This document shows positions 55,397-64,000 of a stretch of 64,000 bases of DNA, piece after piece. This DNA comes from JANQFV01 sp964468185. Lineage in GTDB: Bacteria > Planctomycetota > Phycisphaerae > UBA1845 > Fen-1342. The notes under the pieces were generated by a model. It was not told the DNA's origin. It saw only the letters and a list, made by a program, of their open reading frames with translations, and made no database searches. How positions within the stretch are numbered: the first letter of the stretch is position 1; each line of letters opens with the position of its first letter. Location: contig CAYXTR010000011.1 in NCBI GenBank assembly GCA_964468185.1, forward strand, positions 1-64,000. Direction: 5' to 3'. The position numbers and the translations under genes are program-made.

Positions 55397-56074
55397 ATGT
55401 CGAAGTTGTGCGGGCACGGGTACGAGTCAAATGAGCGTCGTAACGATACGTGGACGCTGTACCTGATGGGTCCATCCAAGCTCAACCGGGTGGCGTACGC
55501 ACGCTTGCTGAAGGAAGAGTTGGACCTCACGGTACACGTCGACTCCGACTTTGCCCCGACTGCCGTGTGGGCCTGCATGCGCGCCCGCCCCGACGTGGTC
55601 CTCATCGAAACGGATATGCCCCATTCCGATGTCCTCGATGCCGTCGATATGATCGCTCGTTTGCAACCGCAGGCGAAGCTCGTCGTGATCAGTGCGGCGG
55701 TCGATCCCTTACAGGTGGAGGCCTGGAGCCGCTGCATGCTACATGGGTACGTAGTGAAGGACGCAGGAGTGGACGAGCTGCGGGCAGCGATCGAAGCCGT
55801 CCGCGCGGGTCACGAACATTTCGGTCCGGGCATCCGCGAAGCGCTCATGCGCGGAGCCGGCAACCAACGTGGCCTGGCCCGGCTTTCGTGCCGCGAGTCC
55901 GAGCTCTTGCCACTGCTCGCCCGCGGCATGACCCTGCGGGACGCAGCCCGGGAGATGATGATCAGCTACAAGACCGCCGACTCATATCGAACCAGCCTGC
56001 TGCGAAAGCTGGGCGTGCACGACCGCGTGGAACTGACGCGCTATGCGATTCGGCGACGCATCATCGATCCGTGA
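55397..56074 (+). CDS. NarL/LuxR-type response regulator with atypical receiver domain
   Basis: This 225-residue protein has an N-terminal receiver-like domain (about 18-140) and a C-terminal LuxR helix-turn-helix (about 160-222: LSCRESELLPLLARGMTLRDAAREMMISYKTADSYRTSLLRKLGV). In the receiver the phosphoacceptor position reads VVLIETDMP, i.e. Glu71 where VVLMDxxMP is usual. The N-terminal acidic pair is missing (LYLMGPSK). Ser99 and Lys121 are kept. It may therefore be phosphorylation-independent or constitutively active-like. No histidine kinase gene is adjacent. The DNA targets are unknown. Confidence 0.85.
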   Translation: MSKLCGHGYESNERRNDTWTLYLMGPSKLNRVAYARLLKEELDLTVHVDSDFAPTAVWACMRARPDVVLIETDMPHSDVLDAVDMIARLQPQAKLVVISAAVDPLQVEAWSRCMLHGYVVKDAGVDELRAAIEAVRAGHEHFGPGIREALMRGAGNQRGLARLSCRESELLPLLARGMTLRDAAREMMISYKTADSYRTSLLRKLGVHDRVELTRYAIRRRIIDP

Positions 56075-56196
56075 CAGGATACGACCATACGGCCCCTGCC
56101 CGAACGGGAATACAGAAGGCACACGACATGGCGTGGCTGCATCCGTCTGGTACGGCCAACCGCAGCCCGTCGGCTCCTGCCCTCATTACGCAGTCG

Positions 56197-58113
56197 CTAC
56201 TTTTCCTCCTGCTTCGGATAGCCTAATGCCGCCAACGCCGTCCCAATCTCGCGCAGGATCTCCGGATCATCGATCGTCGCCGGCATCTTGAATTCCACCC
56301 CGTCGGCGATGCGCTTCATCGTGCCGCGGAGGATCTTGCCGCTTCGCGTTTTCGGTAACCGCTTCACGACGACCGCCTGCTTGAATGCGGCCACGGCTCC
56401 GATCTTCTCGCGCACCATCTGCACCAGCTCTTTGACAATTTCCTCCTCGCTGCGATCCACACCGGCCTTCAGCACGACCAGCCCCACCGGCAATTCGCCC
56501 TTGAGCTGATCCGCCGCGCCGATGACCGAGCACTCGGCCACGTCCGCGTGCGACGCGAGCACCTCCTCCATCGCGCCGGTCGATAGCCGGTGACCGGCAA
56601 CATTAATGATGTCATCGATCCGGCTCATGATGTAGAGATAGCCGTCCGCGTCGCGATAGCCGGCATCACCTGTCAGGTAATACCCCGGGTACCGGGTCAG
56701 GTACGACTCGCGGAACCCCTTCTCGTTCTCCCACAACGTCGGGAGGCATCCCGGCGGCAGCGGCAGCTTCACACAAATGGCTCCGCTCTTTCCATCGGGC
56801 ACCTCCTCGCCACCCTCGTCGAGAATGCGTACGTCATAGCCCGGTGCCGCCTTGGTCGGCGACCCCGGTTTGATCGGCAGCAGCTCGATCCCTGCACAAT
56901 TCGCCGCGATCGCCCACGCCGTCTCGGTCTGCCACCAGTGATCGATGACGGGCACGCCCAGCTTTGTCTGCGCCCAGTTCAGCGTATCCGGGTCACATCG
57001 CTCGCCGGCCAGGAACAGTGTTACGAAACTCTGCAGGTCATACTTCTTCAGAAACTCCCCGTTCGGATCGTCACGTTTGATTGCCCGAAACGCCGTCGGC
57101 GCCGTAAACAGCACCTTGACGCCATACTCCGAGATCACCCGCCAGAACGCGCCTGCATCGGGCGTCCCCACCGGCTTACCCTCGTAGACGATTGTCGTAC
57201 ACCCGGCAAGCAGTGGCGCATATACGATGTACGAGTGTCCCACGACCCACCCGATGTCCGACGCCGCCCAGTACACGTCGCCCGCCTCGACGTTGTAGAT
57301 GTTCTTCATTGTCCAGTTCATCGCGACGGCGTGCCCGCCATTGTCGCGCACGACCCCCTTCGGCACGCCGGTGGTCCCCGACGTGTACAGAATGTACAGT
57401 GGGTCCGTAGCAGCCACCGGCACACATTCTGCCGGCGTCGCCGTCTCCATCGCCGTGTTCCAATCCACATCCCGCCCGTCGATCATCGAGGCGTCGGCCT
57501 GCGGACGCGCGAGGATCATGCACTTCGTGGGCCGCGCAGCCTCTTGTGACATCTCAATCGCCTGGTCGAGCAACGGCTTGTACTCGATTACGCGCTTCAC
57601 CTCGATCCCGCACGACGCCGACACCATCAGTTTCGGCTTCGCATCATTGATGCGCGTCGCCAGCTCCTTCGGCGCGAAGCCACCGAACACGACGGAGTGA
57701 ATCGCCCCGATGCGCGCGCAGCCGAGCATCGCGACCACAGCCTCCGGCACCATCGGCATGTAGATGATGACCCGGTCGCCCTTCTCGACCCCCTGTGCCC
57801 GCAGCGCCCCGCCAAACCGCGCGACCTGCTCCTGCAACTGCTTGTAGGTGATTGTCCGCTTCGTATCCGTTACCGGACTGTCATAGATGATCGCCGGCTG
57901 ATTCCCACGGCCTGCCTCCACGTGCCGATCCACCGCGTTGTAGCAGGTGTTCATCTCCCCGCCGACGAACCAGCGGTACATCGGCTGGTTCGACTCATCC
58001 AGCACCTGGTCCCACCGCCTGGTCCACTGAATCCCCTCCGCCGCGTCCGCCCAGAAACCCTCCGGATCATCGATGCTGCGGCGATAGACCTGCTCGTAAC
58101 GCGCTTCGCTCAT
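56197..58113 (-). CDS. prpE: Propionyl-CoA synthetase (acyl-CoA ligase)
   Basis: This 638-residue ANL-superfamily enzyme activates propionate (possibly also acetate) with ATP and CoA. The start YRRSIDDPEGFWADAAEGIQW and the PrpE-type NTCYNAVDRHVEAGRG support propionate over acetate. Core motifs are YILYTSGTTGVPKGVVRD (P-loop), VIDHWWQTETAW, YYLTGDAGYRDADGYLYIMSRIDDIINVAGHRLSTG and the catalytic Lys in LPKTRSGKILRGTM. The ATG at 58113 follows GGGAGAG. No methylcitrate-cycle genes are adjacent. Confidence 0.93.
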   Translation of the reverse strand: MSEARYEQVYRRSIDDPEGFWADAAEGIQWTRRWDQVLDESNQPMYRWFVGGEMNTCYNAVDRHVEAGRGNQPAIIYDSPVTDTKRTITYKQLQEQVARFGGALRAQGVEKGDRVIIYMPMVPEAVVAMLGCARIGAIHSVVFGGFAPKELATRINDAKPKLMVSASCGIEVKRVIEYKPLLDQAIEMSQEAARPTKCMILARPQADASMIDGRDVDWNTAMETATPAECVPVAATDPLYILYTSGTTGVPKGVVRDNGGHAVAMNWTMKNIYNVEAGDVYWAASDIGWVVGHSYIVYAPLLAGCTTIVYEGKPVGTPDAGAFWRVISEYGVKVLFTAPTAFRAIKRDDPNGEFLKKYDLQSFVTLFLAGERCDPDTLNWAQTKLGVPVIDHWWQTETAWAIAANCAGIELLPIKPGSPTKAAPGYDVRILDEGGEEVPDGKSGAICVKLPLPPGCLPTLWENEKGFRESYLTRYPGYYLTGDAGYRDADGYLYIMSRIDDIINVAGHRLSTGAMEEVLASHADVAECSVIGAADQLKGELPVGLVVLKAGVDRSEEEIVKELVQMVREKIGAVAAFKQAVVVKRLPKTRSGKILRGTMKRIADGVEFKMPATIDDPEILREIGTALAALGYPKQEEK

Positions 58114-58406
58114 GGCTCGCTCTCCCTGTGTCAACCAGGCTCCGGCAAGCAGATGTGGCCGAGCTCTGGCGGCGACCGTGAAACTGCAACATGCCAACCG
58201 GCGTCAGCGCGACACCAGCCGGAAACCCCGATCATAAGACCCCCAGGTCCGTCGTGCAAAGCCGGTCGCCGCGCCCGCCTGCGCCGCGGTACGTTGGGGC
58301 AGTCCCGCGCCCGGACACACTCGCGCTGCTTTCTCTCGCCCGCGCCGATTTCGCACGATAGAGACATTGGGACCGTTTCGCCGTGTTCACTCGCAGGAGC
58401 CCTGCC

Positions 58407-59051
58407 GTGACCGAGTACCAGCGAATCCTCGTCGAACTGATGGCCAGCGAAACCTGGCTGACCGGCCTGGTGATCATGGGTGTCGGGCTCTTATCGGGCT
58501 TCTACGGCTTCCGCATGTTCCGCTACCTCGTCATCCTCTACTGTGCCGGGCTCGGTGCCTGGGGGGGCTGGGAGCTTACGAAGCTGGTCGACATCTCGCC
58601 GCCATTGGTCATGGGCGGCCTCGCGTCAATCGCGGGTCTGCTTGCCCTCCGCTGGCCGCGGCCCGGAACCGTTTGCGCCAGCGCCGGCATCTGGGGCGCC
58701 GTCGCCGGCTACCTGCTGCTCCAGTTCGGCTTCGGCAGCACCGTCGTGTTGTCGGCCTTCGGCGTAGGTCTTGCGATCGGCCTCGTGTTCGCGATTCTCT
58801 ATCCCCGCACGACACCGGTTCTGCTCTCCACGATGGTGGGCTCAGCGCTGATCGTGCTAGGCTTTATCGGGCTCTCGTGCGACCTGCTGCCTGCCGTCGG
58901 CAATACGGTGAAGGTCTGGGCCCTGGGCAAGTCCCCTTTCATCACCATGCTTCTGATCGTCCTGACGGTGATGGCCTACTCAGTGCAGGCCATGGAGAAG
59001 CAAGGCGACATGTACACGGGCCGGCAGGACACCCTCCCGGACGTCCCATAG
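58407..59051 (+). CDS. DUF4203/TMEM198-like multispanning membrane protein
   Basis: This protein of about 214 residues has about seven hydrophobic helices and little soluble sequence; examples are WLTGLVIMGVGLLSGFYGFRMFRYLVILYCAGLGAWGG and AIGLVFAILYPRTTPVLLSTMVGSALIVLGFIGL. The pattern fits DUF4203 membrane proteins, whose function is unknown. The GTG at 58407 is preferred because AGGAG lies seven bases upstream; a GTG at 58383 is also in frame. It is divergent from prpE. Confidence 0.75.
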   Translation: MTEYQRILVELMASETWLTGLVIMGVGLLSGFYGFRMFRYLVILYCAGLGAWGGWELTKLVDISPPLVMGGLASIAGLLALRWPRPGTVCASAGIWGAVAGYLLLQFGFGSTVVLSAFGVGLAIGLVFAILYPRTTPVLLSTMVGSALIVLGFIGLSCDLLPAVGNTVKVWALGKSPFITMLLIVLTVMAYSVQAMEKQGDMYTGRQDTLPDVP

Positions 59052-59086
59052 CCGCAGTCCGAGCGTTGGCGGGCAGATAATATTCA

Positions 59087-59114
59087 TTGACATTCGCCGT
59101 CCGGGCGATACATT
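59087..59114 (+). promoter_or_regulatory. Candidate sigma70 promoter for thrS-infC
   Basis: TTGACA (59087-59092), a 16-bp spacer and TACATT (59109-59114) lie about 220 bp upstream of the thrS start, leaving a long leader. I see no T-box or attenuator hairpin in the leader. Confidence 0.4.
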
Positions 59115-59336
59115 CCTTATTGGAGCGCATTGCATGCCGCTCCTCCTCTTCGTTTGACAATGAGAGTCAGGTTCATGGGCAGGACAACAACGTGTTAAAA
59201 CAGTCGTGGGCACAGCGCAGCGGATGCGCGCTCGCCAGCCCGGACACCGTGTCGGCACGTTCCTGCCTTGGCCGTTTCTCACTTGCTGGCGAACCCTCCC
59301 CTCCGCTGATGATCCACGCATGAGGACTTCCTCCTG

Positions 59337-61499
59337 ATGGTCAAGGTACGGCTTCCCGACGGCAACGTCGTCGAACACTCGGATGGTGTGTCTGCAGCCG
59401 ATGTGCTGCGCTCAATCTCGGAAGGTCTGGCGCGCAAGGCGGTGGCCGCCAAGGTCAACGGCCGTGTGGTCGATCTGAATACACCCATCACCGAGCCGGA
59501 AGTTACACTGGAGGGCCTCACCCTCGATGATCCCGAGGGTCTCGAAGTCGCGCGCCACAGTGCCGCGCACGTCATGGCCGAGGCCGTCTGCAGCCTCTGG
59601 CCGCAGACCAAGCTGGCCTATGGCCCACCCGTGGACAACGGGTTCTATTACGACATCGAACTCGACCACAACCTCACGCCCGAGGACTTTGCCGCCATCG
59701 AGGCGAAGATGCAGCAGATCGTCAAGGAGGATCGCCCCTTCTGCCGCTACGAGTTGCCGCGCGACGAGGCCATGCAGAAGCTCGGCCAGGAGGACAACCC
59801 CTACAAGATCGATAACGCCACGCGCGCTGCGGGCGACACGCTCAGCTTTTATGTCACCGGGCGGCCCGGCGACAACAACTTCGAGGACCTGTGTCGCGGC
59901 CCCCACGTGCCCAGCACTGGCAAGATTGGCGCCTATAAGGTCATGCAAATCTCCGGCTCGTACTGGCACGGCGACGCCACCAAGCAGACCCTCCAACGTG
60001 TCTACGGCACGACCTGGCCGGACAAGAAGAAGCTCAAAGCCTATCTCCAGCAACTCGAGGAGGCCCGGAAACGCGATCACCGTGTGCTTGGCCAGCAGCT
60101 CGGTCTGTTCACCATCGACAATCTCGTCGGTCCCGGCATGGTGCTCTGGAAGCCGCGCGGCGCCGTGATTCGCCGTATCCTGGAGCAGTTCATCCTCGAC
60201 GAGTTGTTGCGCAGCGGCTATCAGCCGGTCTACTCACCGCAGATCGGCAAACTCGACCTGTACCGCACGAGCGGGCACTTTCCCTACTACAAGGAAAGCC
60301 AGTTCCCGCCGATCTTCGAGAGTGAGCGGGCCCGCCTGCTTAACGCGTTGTGGGAGATCGCCCGCGATTCCGGGGCCGACGAGGCCACGCCGGCCGAGCG
60401 TGAGCTGTTCGCCCAGATTGCCCAGGATCACCCCGAGCTGGGCAAAGCGAAGTACCCGGAGAAGGCGTCGGTTGACGAGCGTCTCAAGCGGATCCGGCAG
60501 TGGCTCGCGCAGGAGGATGGGTATCTCCTGCGGCCCATGAACTGCCCACACCACGTCCGCATCTACGCCTCGGAGGCCCGCAGCTATCGCGACCTGCCCG
60601 TCCGCATGTGCGAGTTCGGCCAGGTCTATCGCTACGAGCAGTCCGGCGAGCTCAGCGGCATGACCCGTGTGCGCAGCTTCACCCAGGACGACGCCCACAT
60701 CTTCTGCACGCCGGAGCAGCTACCCGCGGAGATCATGGACTGCATCCGCTTGTCCAAGCTGGTGCTGGAGACGATCGGCTTGCACGACTACCGCGTCCGT
60801 GTCGGCCTGCGCGACCCGGACAGCACCAAGTACATTGGCGAGGCCTCGGTCTGGAACGCCGCCGAGAAAGCGCTGCGTGAGACCGTCAAGGGCTCGGGCA
60901 TGACCTATAGCGAGGAGCAGGGCGAGGCCGCATTCTACGGTCCCAAGGTTGACTTCGTCGTCAAGGATGCCATCGGCCGTGAGTGGCAGCTCGGCACGGT
61001 GCAGGTCGACTACAACCTGCCCAACCGCTTCGGACTGAAGTACATTGGCAAGGACAACGCCGAGCACGAGCCGGTCATGGTTCACCGGGCGCTCTTCGGC
61101 AGCATCGACCGGTTCGTCGGCATTCTCATCGAACACTTCGCGGGCTCATTCCCCTTGTGGCTGGCCCCGATTCAGGTGCGCGTGTGCTCGATCAGCGAGA
61201 AATCCGCCGAGTATGCCGAGCAGGTCTACGAGATTTGTCGCCGGGCCAATCTCCGGGTCGAGCTCGATAACGGCGATGCCCGCATCGGTGCCAAGATCCG
61301 CGAAGCAACCATGCTCAAGATCCCGTACATTCTGGTCGTGGGCGAACAGGAGGCCCAGACCAACACTGTGAACGTCCGCACGCGCGACGGCAAGCAATTC
61401 GGTAACTACAGCTTGCCGGACTTCCTGGCCGCGTGCGCCCAGGAAATTGCAAATCGGGGCGAAGAAGCCCCCGCCGAAGTGAGCCAGGCTTCGGCGTAA
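59337..61499 (+). CDS. thrS: Threonyl-tRNA synthetase with an insertion in the catalytic core
   Basis: This 720-residue class II synthetase charges tRNA-Thr. Domains: TGS (1-65, VKVRLPDGNVVEHSDGVSAAD), the editing domain (HSAAHVMAEAV, CRGPHVPSTGK), the catalytic core (about 250-590) with RSGYQPVYSPQIGKLDLY, the zinc Cys in RPMNCPHHVRIY, motif 2 in CEFGQVYRYEQSGELSGMTRVRSF, and PVMVHRALFGSIDRF. The anticodon-binding domain follows. Compared with the usual 640 residues there is an extra segment of about 65 residues, between FPPIFESERARLL (about 325) and EDGYLLRPMNCP (about 398), before the zinc Cys. infC follows 38 bp downstream. Confidence 0.96.
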   Translation: MVKVRLPDGNVVEHSDGVSAADVLRSISEGLARKAVAAKVNGRVVDLNTPITEPEVTLEGLTLDDPEGLEVARHSAAHVMAEAVCSLWPQTKLAYGPPVDNGFYYDIELDHNLTPEDFAAIEAKMQQIVKEDRPFCRYELPRDEAMQKLGQEDNPYKIDNATRAAGDTLSFYVTGRPGDNNFEDLCRGPHVPSTGKIGAYKVMQISGSYWHGDATKQTLQRVYGTTWPDKKKLKAYLQQLEEARKRDHRVLGQQLGLFTIDNLVGPGMVLWKPRGAVIRRILEQFILDELLRSGYQPVYSPQIGKLDLYRTSGHFPYYKESQFPPIFESERARLLNALWEIARDSGADEATPAERELFAQIAQDHPELGKAKYPEKASVDERLKRIRQWLAQEDGYLLRPMNCPHHVRIYASEARSYRDLPVRMCEFGQVYRYEQSGELSGMTRVRSFTQDDAHIFCTPEQLPAEIMDCIRLSKLVLETIGLHDYRVRVGLRDPDSTKYIGEASVWNAAEKALRETVKGSGMTYSEEQGEAAFYGPKVDFVVKDAIGREWQLGTVQVDYNLPNRFGLKYIGKDNAEHEPVMVHRALFGSIDRFVGILIEHFAGSFPLWLAPIQVRVCSISEKSAEYAEQVYEICRRANLRVELDNGDARIGAKIREATMLKIPYILVVGEQEAQTNTVNVRTRDGKQFGNYSLPDFLAACAQEIANRGEEAPAEVSQASA

Positions 61500-61536
61500 G
61501 TCGCCCCGGTAGTGGTGACGTCTGGAAAGGCAGGTG

Positions 61537-62160
61537 ATGCCCATCAATCAGAATCTTCGTACCAATGAGCAGATCCGTATCTCGCCTGTGCGACTCATCG
61601 GCGAGAACAATGAGCAACTGGGGATCCTCCCGACGAACGAGGCCATGCGTATGGCGCGCGAGGCCGGCGTCGACCTCGTCGAGGTGGCGCCGAATGTGCG
61701 CCCGCCCGTCTGCCGTCTGCTCGACTATGGCAAATGGAAATACAACCAGAAGAAACACCAGAAGAAGCAGCATGAGCAACAGCTCAAGCAGGTTCGGCTG
61801 CGTCCCAAGACTGACGACCACGACCGCCAGATCAAGCTGCGCAACGCGGTCAAGTTCCTGAAGCGCGGCGACAAGGTTCAGTTCACGATGGTGTTCCGCG
61901 GCCGCGAACGCTTCCGTCGCGAAGTCGCCTTCGAGATCTTCCAGTCACTGATCAAGGAACTGGGTGATCGCGTCAAGGTCGAGCGCCCGCCCAGTATGGA
62001 AGGTCGTCACATGGTGATGATCGTCTCTGCAGTCAAGGGTGCCAACTTCGACGATATGGGCGAAGACGATACGCCCGAAGAAGAAGCCGAAGACGGCACG
62101 CAGGAAGAAGGCTCCGTCGACCAGGATTCCTCCAGCTCGCGCTCAGCCCAGCAGGCTTAG
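61537..62160 (+). CDS. infC: Translation initiation factor IF-3
   Basis: IF-3 binds the 30S subunit and checks start-codon/initiator-tRNA pairing. The N-terminal domain shows NEQIRISPVRLIGENNEQLGILPTNEAMRMAREAGVDLVEVAP; the linker/C-terminal domain shows PPVCRLLDYGKWKYNQKKHQKK, LRPKTDDHDRQIKLRNAVKFLKRGDKVQFTMVFRGRE and PSMEGRHMVMIV. The C-terminus has an additional acidic, Ser-rich tail of about 35 residues absent from E. coli IF-3. Start at the ATG 61537 (a GTG three bases upstream is also possible). The order thrS-infC is widely conserved; rpmI and rplT do not follow here. Confidence 0.96.
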   Translation: MPINQNLRTNEQIRISPVRLIGENNEQLGILPTNEAMRMAREAGVDLVEVAPNVRPPVCRLLDYGKWKYNQKKHQKKQHEQQLKQVRLRPKTDDHDRQIKLRNAVKFLKRGDKVQFTMVFRGRERFRREVAFEIFQSLIKELGDRVKVERPPSMEGRHMVMIVSAVKGANFDDMGEDDTPEEEAEDGTQEEGSVDQDSSSSRSAQQA

Positions 62161-62301
62161 CGCCTCGTCGCACCGCACGGCGCTGGACTGATCACACTTC
62201 GCCGTTCTCATCAGCGCGTTTGACGCGCCAGGCGGGGAGTGCATTCGTACTCCCGCTCCGGCCGACCACCACGAACACACAATCGGAAAGCTCGCTCACC
62301 A

Positions 62302-63204
62302 ATGACCGCCAATCATGCCCCGCTCGGCTTCATCGGACTCGGTATTATGGGACGACCAATGGCCGGACACCTCCTCCGCGCCGGCCACCCGCTCTTTGTT
62401 TACACGCGGACCCGCACCAAGGCGCAAGATCTGCTGGCCGCCGGCGCGACCTGGTGTGACTCCCCCGCCGAAGTCGCCAAGAACTGCCAGATTGTCCTCA
62501 CCATCGTCACCGACACGCCTGACGTCCGTAACGTTCTCTTCGGTCCCGACGGTGCTGCCGAGACGCTTCAACCCGGCTCCATCGTCATCGACATGACCAC
62601 CATCAGCCCCGACGCGACGCGCCAATTCGCCGACCGCCTCGCCGAAAACAACGTTGCCCTGCTCGACGCGCCCGTGACCGGCGGCGATGTCGGCGCCCAG
62701 AAGGGCACGCTCACCATCATGGTCGGCGGCGACCGCCCCGCGTTTGACCGCGTTGAACCCATCCTCGGACGCATGGGACGCAACATCGTCCACGTCGGCA
62801 AGTCCGGTGCCGGACAGACGCTCAAAGCCTGCAATCAGATCCTCTGCGCTGTAAACATGATCGCCGTCTGCGAAGCCCTGACGCTCGCCCGGCGCGCCGG
62901 CCTCGACCTCGACCAGGCCATTGAGACGCTCGGCTCCGGCGCGGGCGGCTCGTGGGCGCTCAGCAACCTCGGTACGAAAATCGCCGCCGGTGACCTCCAG
63001 CCGGCGTTCATGATCGAGCTGATCCAGAAGGACCTCCGCATCGTTCAGGAAACCGCCCAGCGCCTCGGCGTACCGCTCACCGGCACCGCCCTCGCGCAGC
63101 AGCTCTTCCGCTCCGTCGAGGCCGAGCCCGGCGGCGGCAAGCTCGGCACGCAGGGGATGATCCGCGCGATCGAGAAACTCGCCAGACGTGGCGGCCCCGA
63201 GTAG
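62302..63204 (+). CDS. 3-hydroxyisobutyrate/2-hydroxy-3-oxopropionate dehydrogenase-family reductase
   Basis: This 300-residue beta-hydroxyacid dehydrogenase shows the NAD(P) motif LGFIGLGIMGRPMAGHLL at the N-terminus, VIDMTTISPDATRQFA, the substrate-binding DAPVTGGDVGAQKGTLTIMVGG and the catalytic Lys in GAGQTLKACNQIL. It is closest by pattern to tartronate-semialdehyde reductase (GarR/GlxR) and 3-hydroxyisobutyrate dehydrogenase; the substrate cannot be fixed. Start at the ATG 62302, which gives the canonical N-terminus; the frame extends to 62239. It is followed by larC after 43 bp and may be co-transcribed. Confidence 0.9.
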   Translation: MTANHAPLGFIGLGIMGRPMAGHLLRAGHPLFVYTRTRTKAQDLLAAGATWCDSPAEVAKNCQIVLTIVTDTPDVRNVLFGPDGAAETLQPGSIVIDMTTISPDATRQFADRLAENNVALLDAPVTGGDVGAQKGTLTIMVGGDRPAFDRVEPILGRMGRNIVHVGKSGAGQTLKACNQILCAVNMIAVCEALTLARRAGLDLDQAIETLGSGAGGSWALSNLGTKIAAGDLQPAFMIELIQKDLRIVQETAQRLGVPLTGTALAQQLFRSVEAEPGGGKLGTQGMIRAIEKLARRGGPE

Positions 63205-63247
63205 ACTCACAGGCCGCGAATCCACGCCAATCCAGCGGGAGTCGACC

Positions 63248-64000
63248 ATGCGCTGTGCCCATTTTGATTGCTACAGCGGGGCTGCCGGCGACATGATCCT
63301 CGCCGCCCTCATCGACGCTGGTCTGCAACCCACGACCCTCCACGCGCTGATCGATCGCCTGAGCCTCCCTGGTGTCACCCTTCACGTCTCCCGTGTCCAG
63401 CGCAACGGCATTGCCGCCGCGCATGTGGACGTCCAACTCGATCCGGCCCATCAGAAGGCGCATCGCCACCTGCCCCAGATCCTCGACATCATCGCGCGGG
63501 CCGGCCTTCCCGCCACCGTCTCTGCATGCGCCGAGCGCATTTTTCGCCGTCTTGCCGAGGCGGAGGCCAAAGTCCACGGTATCAGCATCGACAAGGTCCA
63601 CTTCCACGAAGTCGGCGCGGCTGACGCGATTGTCGACATCGTAGGCGCCTGCGTCGGACTGCGTGAGCTGAACATCGAGCGGATCACCGCCTCGCCCATT
63701 GCCGCCGGCAGCGGCATCGTGCGCTGTGCTCATGGCGAGCTACCGGTTCCAGCCCCCGCCACTGCGGAACTGCTGCGCGGCGTGCCGCTGGCAGCGTGTG
63801 ACGAAGCCGGAGAGCTCACGACCCCCACCGGCGCCGCCATCCTGACGACGGTCGCACATGAATGGGGTGCTCTCCCTCCCATGCGCATCAGCGAAGTGGG
63901 CTATGGTGCCGGCACGCGAGAAAACCGCTCCCGACCGAACGTCTTGCGCATCACGATTGGAGAATCTGACGCGGGCGACGAGACCGACGCCGACCTCGTC
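63248..64000 (+). CDS. larC: Nickel-pincer cofactor biosynthesis protein LarC, N-terminal part (cut by window edge)
   Basis: The first 251 codons start at an ATG with GGGAG six bases upstream and run off the right edge. The opening MRCAHFDCYSGAAGDMILAALIDAG is the LarC signature, and HFHEVGAADAIVDIVGACVGL, SPIAAGSGIVRCAHGELPVPAPATAELL and GYGAGTRENRSRPNVLRI follow. LarC inserts nickel into the pyridinium dithiocarboxylate mononucleotide to form the pincer cofactor used by LarA-type racemases and epimerases. larB, larE or larA are not visible in the window. The preceding hydroxyacid dehydrogenase could act on the product of a LarA-type enzyme, but this is only suggestive. Confidence 0.93.
   Translation, partial: MRCAHFDCYSGAAGDMILAALIDAGLQPTTLHALIDRLSLPGVTLHVSRVQRNGIAAAHVDVQLDPAHQKAHRHLPQILDIIARAGLPATVSACAERIFRRLAEAEAKVHGISIDKVHFHEVGAADAIVDIVGACVGLRELNIERITASPIAAGSGIVRCAHGELPVPAPATAELLRGVPLAACDEAGELTTPTGAAILTTVAHEWGALPPMRISEVGYGAGTRENRSRPNVLRITIGESDAGDETDADLV

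Noticed and set aside
59115..59336. Possible T-box or attenuator leader upstream of thrS
   Set aside because: I found neither a T-box sequence nor a competing terminator hairpin in the leader.

Overview
The window is GC-rich and gene-dense, and it looks like chromosome from a member of the Planctomycetota, probably of the Phycisphaerae type. That assignment is an inference. It rests on C-terminal dockerin-like tails of the form GDxNCDGxxxFDDIxPFV on five secreted proteins, two PEP-CTERM proteins ending in a PEPASLL...RRR signal, tandem cysteine-rich GACC repeats, a prepilin-type protein with an FTLIELLVVVAIIALL segment, and TPR-tailed multispanning glycosyltransferases. UGA, UAG and UAA all serve as ordinary stops.

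Layout. 1-1.3 kb: 5' part of an IS1634-type transposase cut by the window edge, next to copy A of a dispersed promoter-bearing repeat. 1.8-10 kb: aroF (type I-beta DAHP synthase), a secreted protein of unknown function, a CapD/WbpM-like sugar dehydratase, dxr and a large multi-PDZ RseP protease. 10-20 kb: two minus-strand groups, a secreted papain-like protease with an agmatine-deiminase-like enzyme (both dockerin-tailed), then an esterase with two DUF3857/transglutaminase-like proteins. 20-24 kb: an MBL-fold hydrolase, a lipoprotein phosphatase, repeat copy B and a dockerin-tailed beta-helix protein.

24.6-35 kb is an alpha-glucan region: a secreted GH13 amylase, a pseudopilin pair, a CBM9-like/GACC-repeat/X25-like/dockerin protein, a PEP-CTERM protein built from the same X25-like module pair, and a dockerin-tailed branching-enzyme-like GH13. 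The enzymes would cleave or remodel alpha-glucans outside the cytoplasm while the two binding proteins hold substrate. 35-45 kb: tRNA-Val(UAC), pheA, a PEP-CTERM protein, a J-domain protein, a PA14 metalloprotease-like protein, a PKD/LamG lipoprotein, a DUF418 membrane protein and RarD.

44.7-48.8 kb: a lipoprotein MsrB, a 1-Cys-type peroxiredoxin, a small membrane protein with an in-frame UGA next to a Cys codon (selenoprotein candidate or nonsense allele), and a DAACS symporter with an inserted soluble domain. 49-55 kb: a structured intergenic region, a TMTC-like glycosyltransferase with TPRs, a GT2 enzyme, a degenerate metallophosphoesterase and a family-4 uracil-DNA glycosylase. 55-64 kb: a response regulator lacking its phosphoacceptor Asp, propionyl-CoA synthetase, a DUF4203-like membrane protein, thrS-infC, a 3-hydroxyisobutyrate-dehydrogenase-family reductase and the start of larC.

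The observations most worth following are the 329-nt near-identical inverted repeat that puts the same outward promoter in front of two unrelated genes, the UGA-containing small gene with a bacterial-SECIS-like hairpin, and the X25/GACC/dockerin/PEP-CTERM alpha-glucan locus. No CRISPR array, integrase, exosortase or cohesin is visible.
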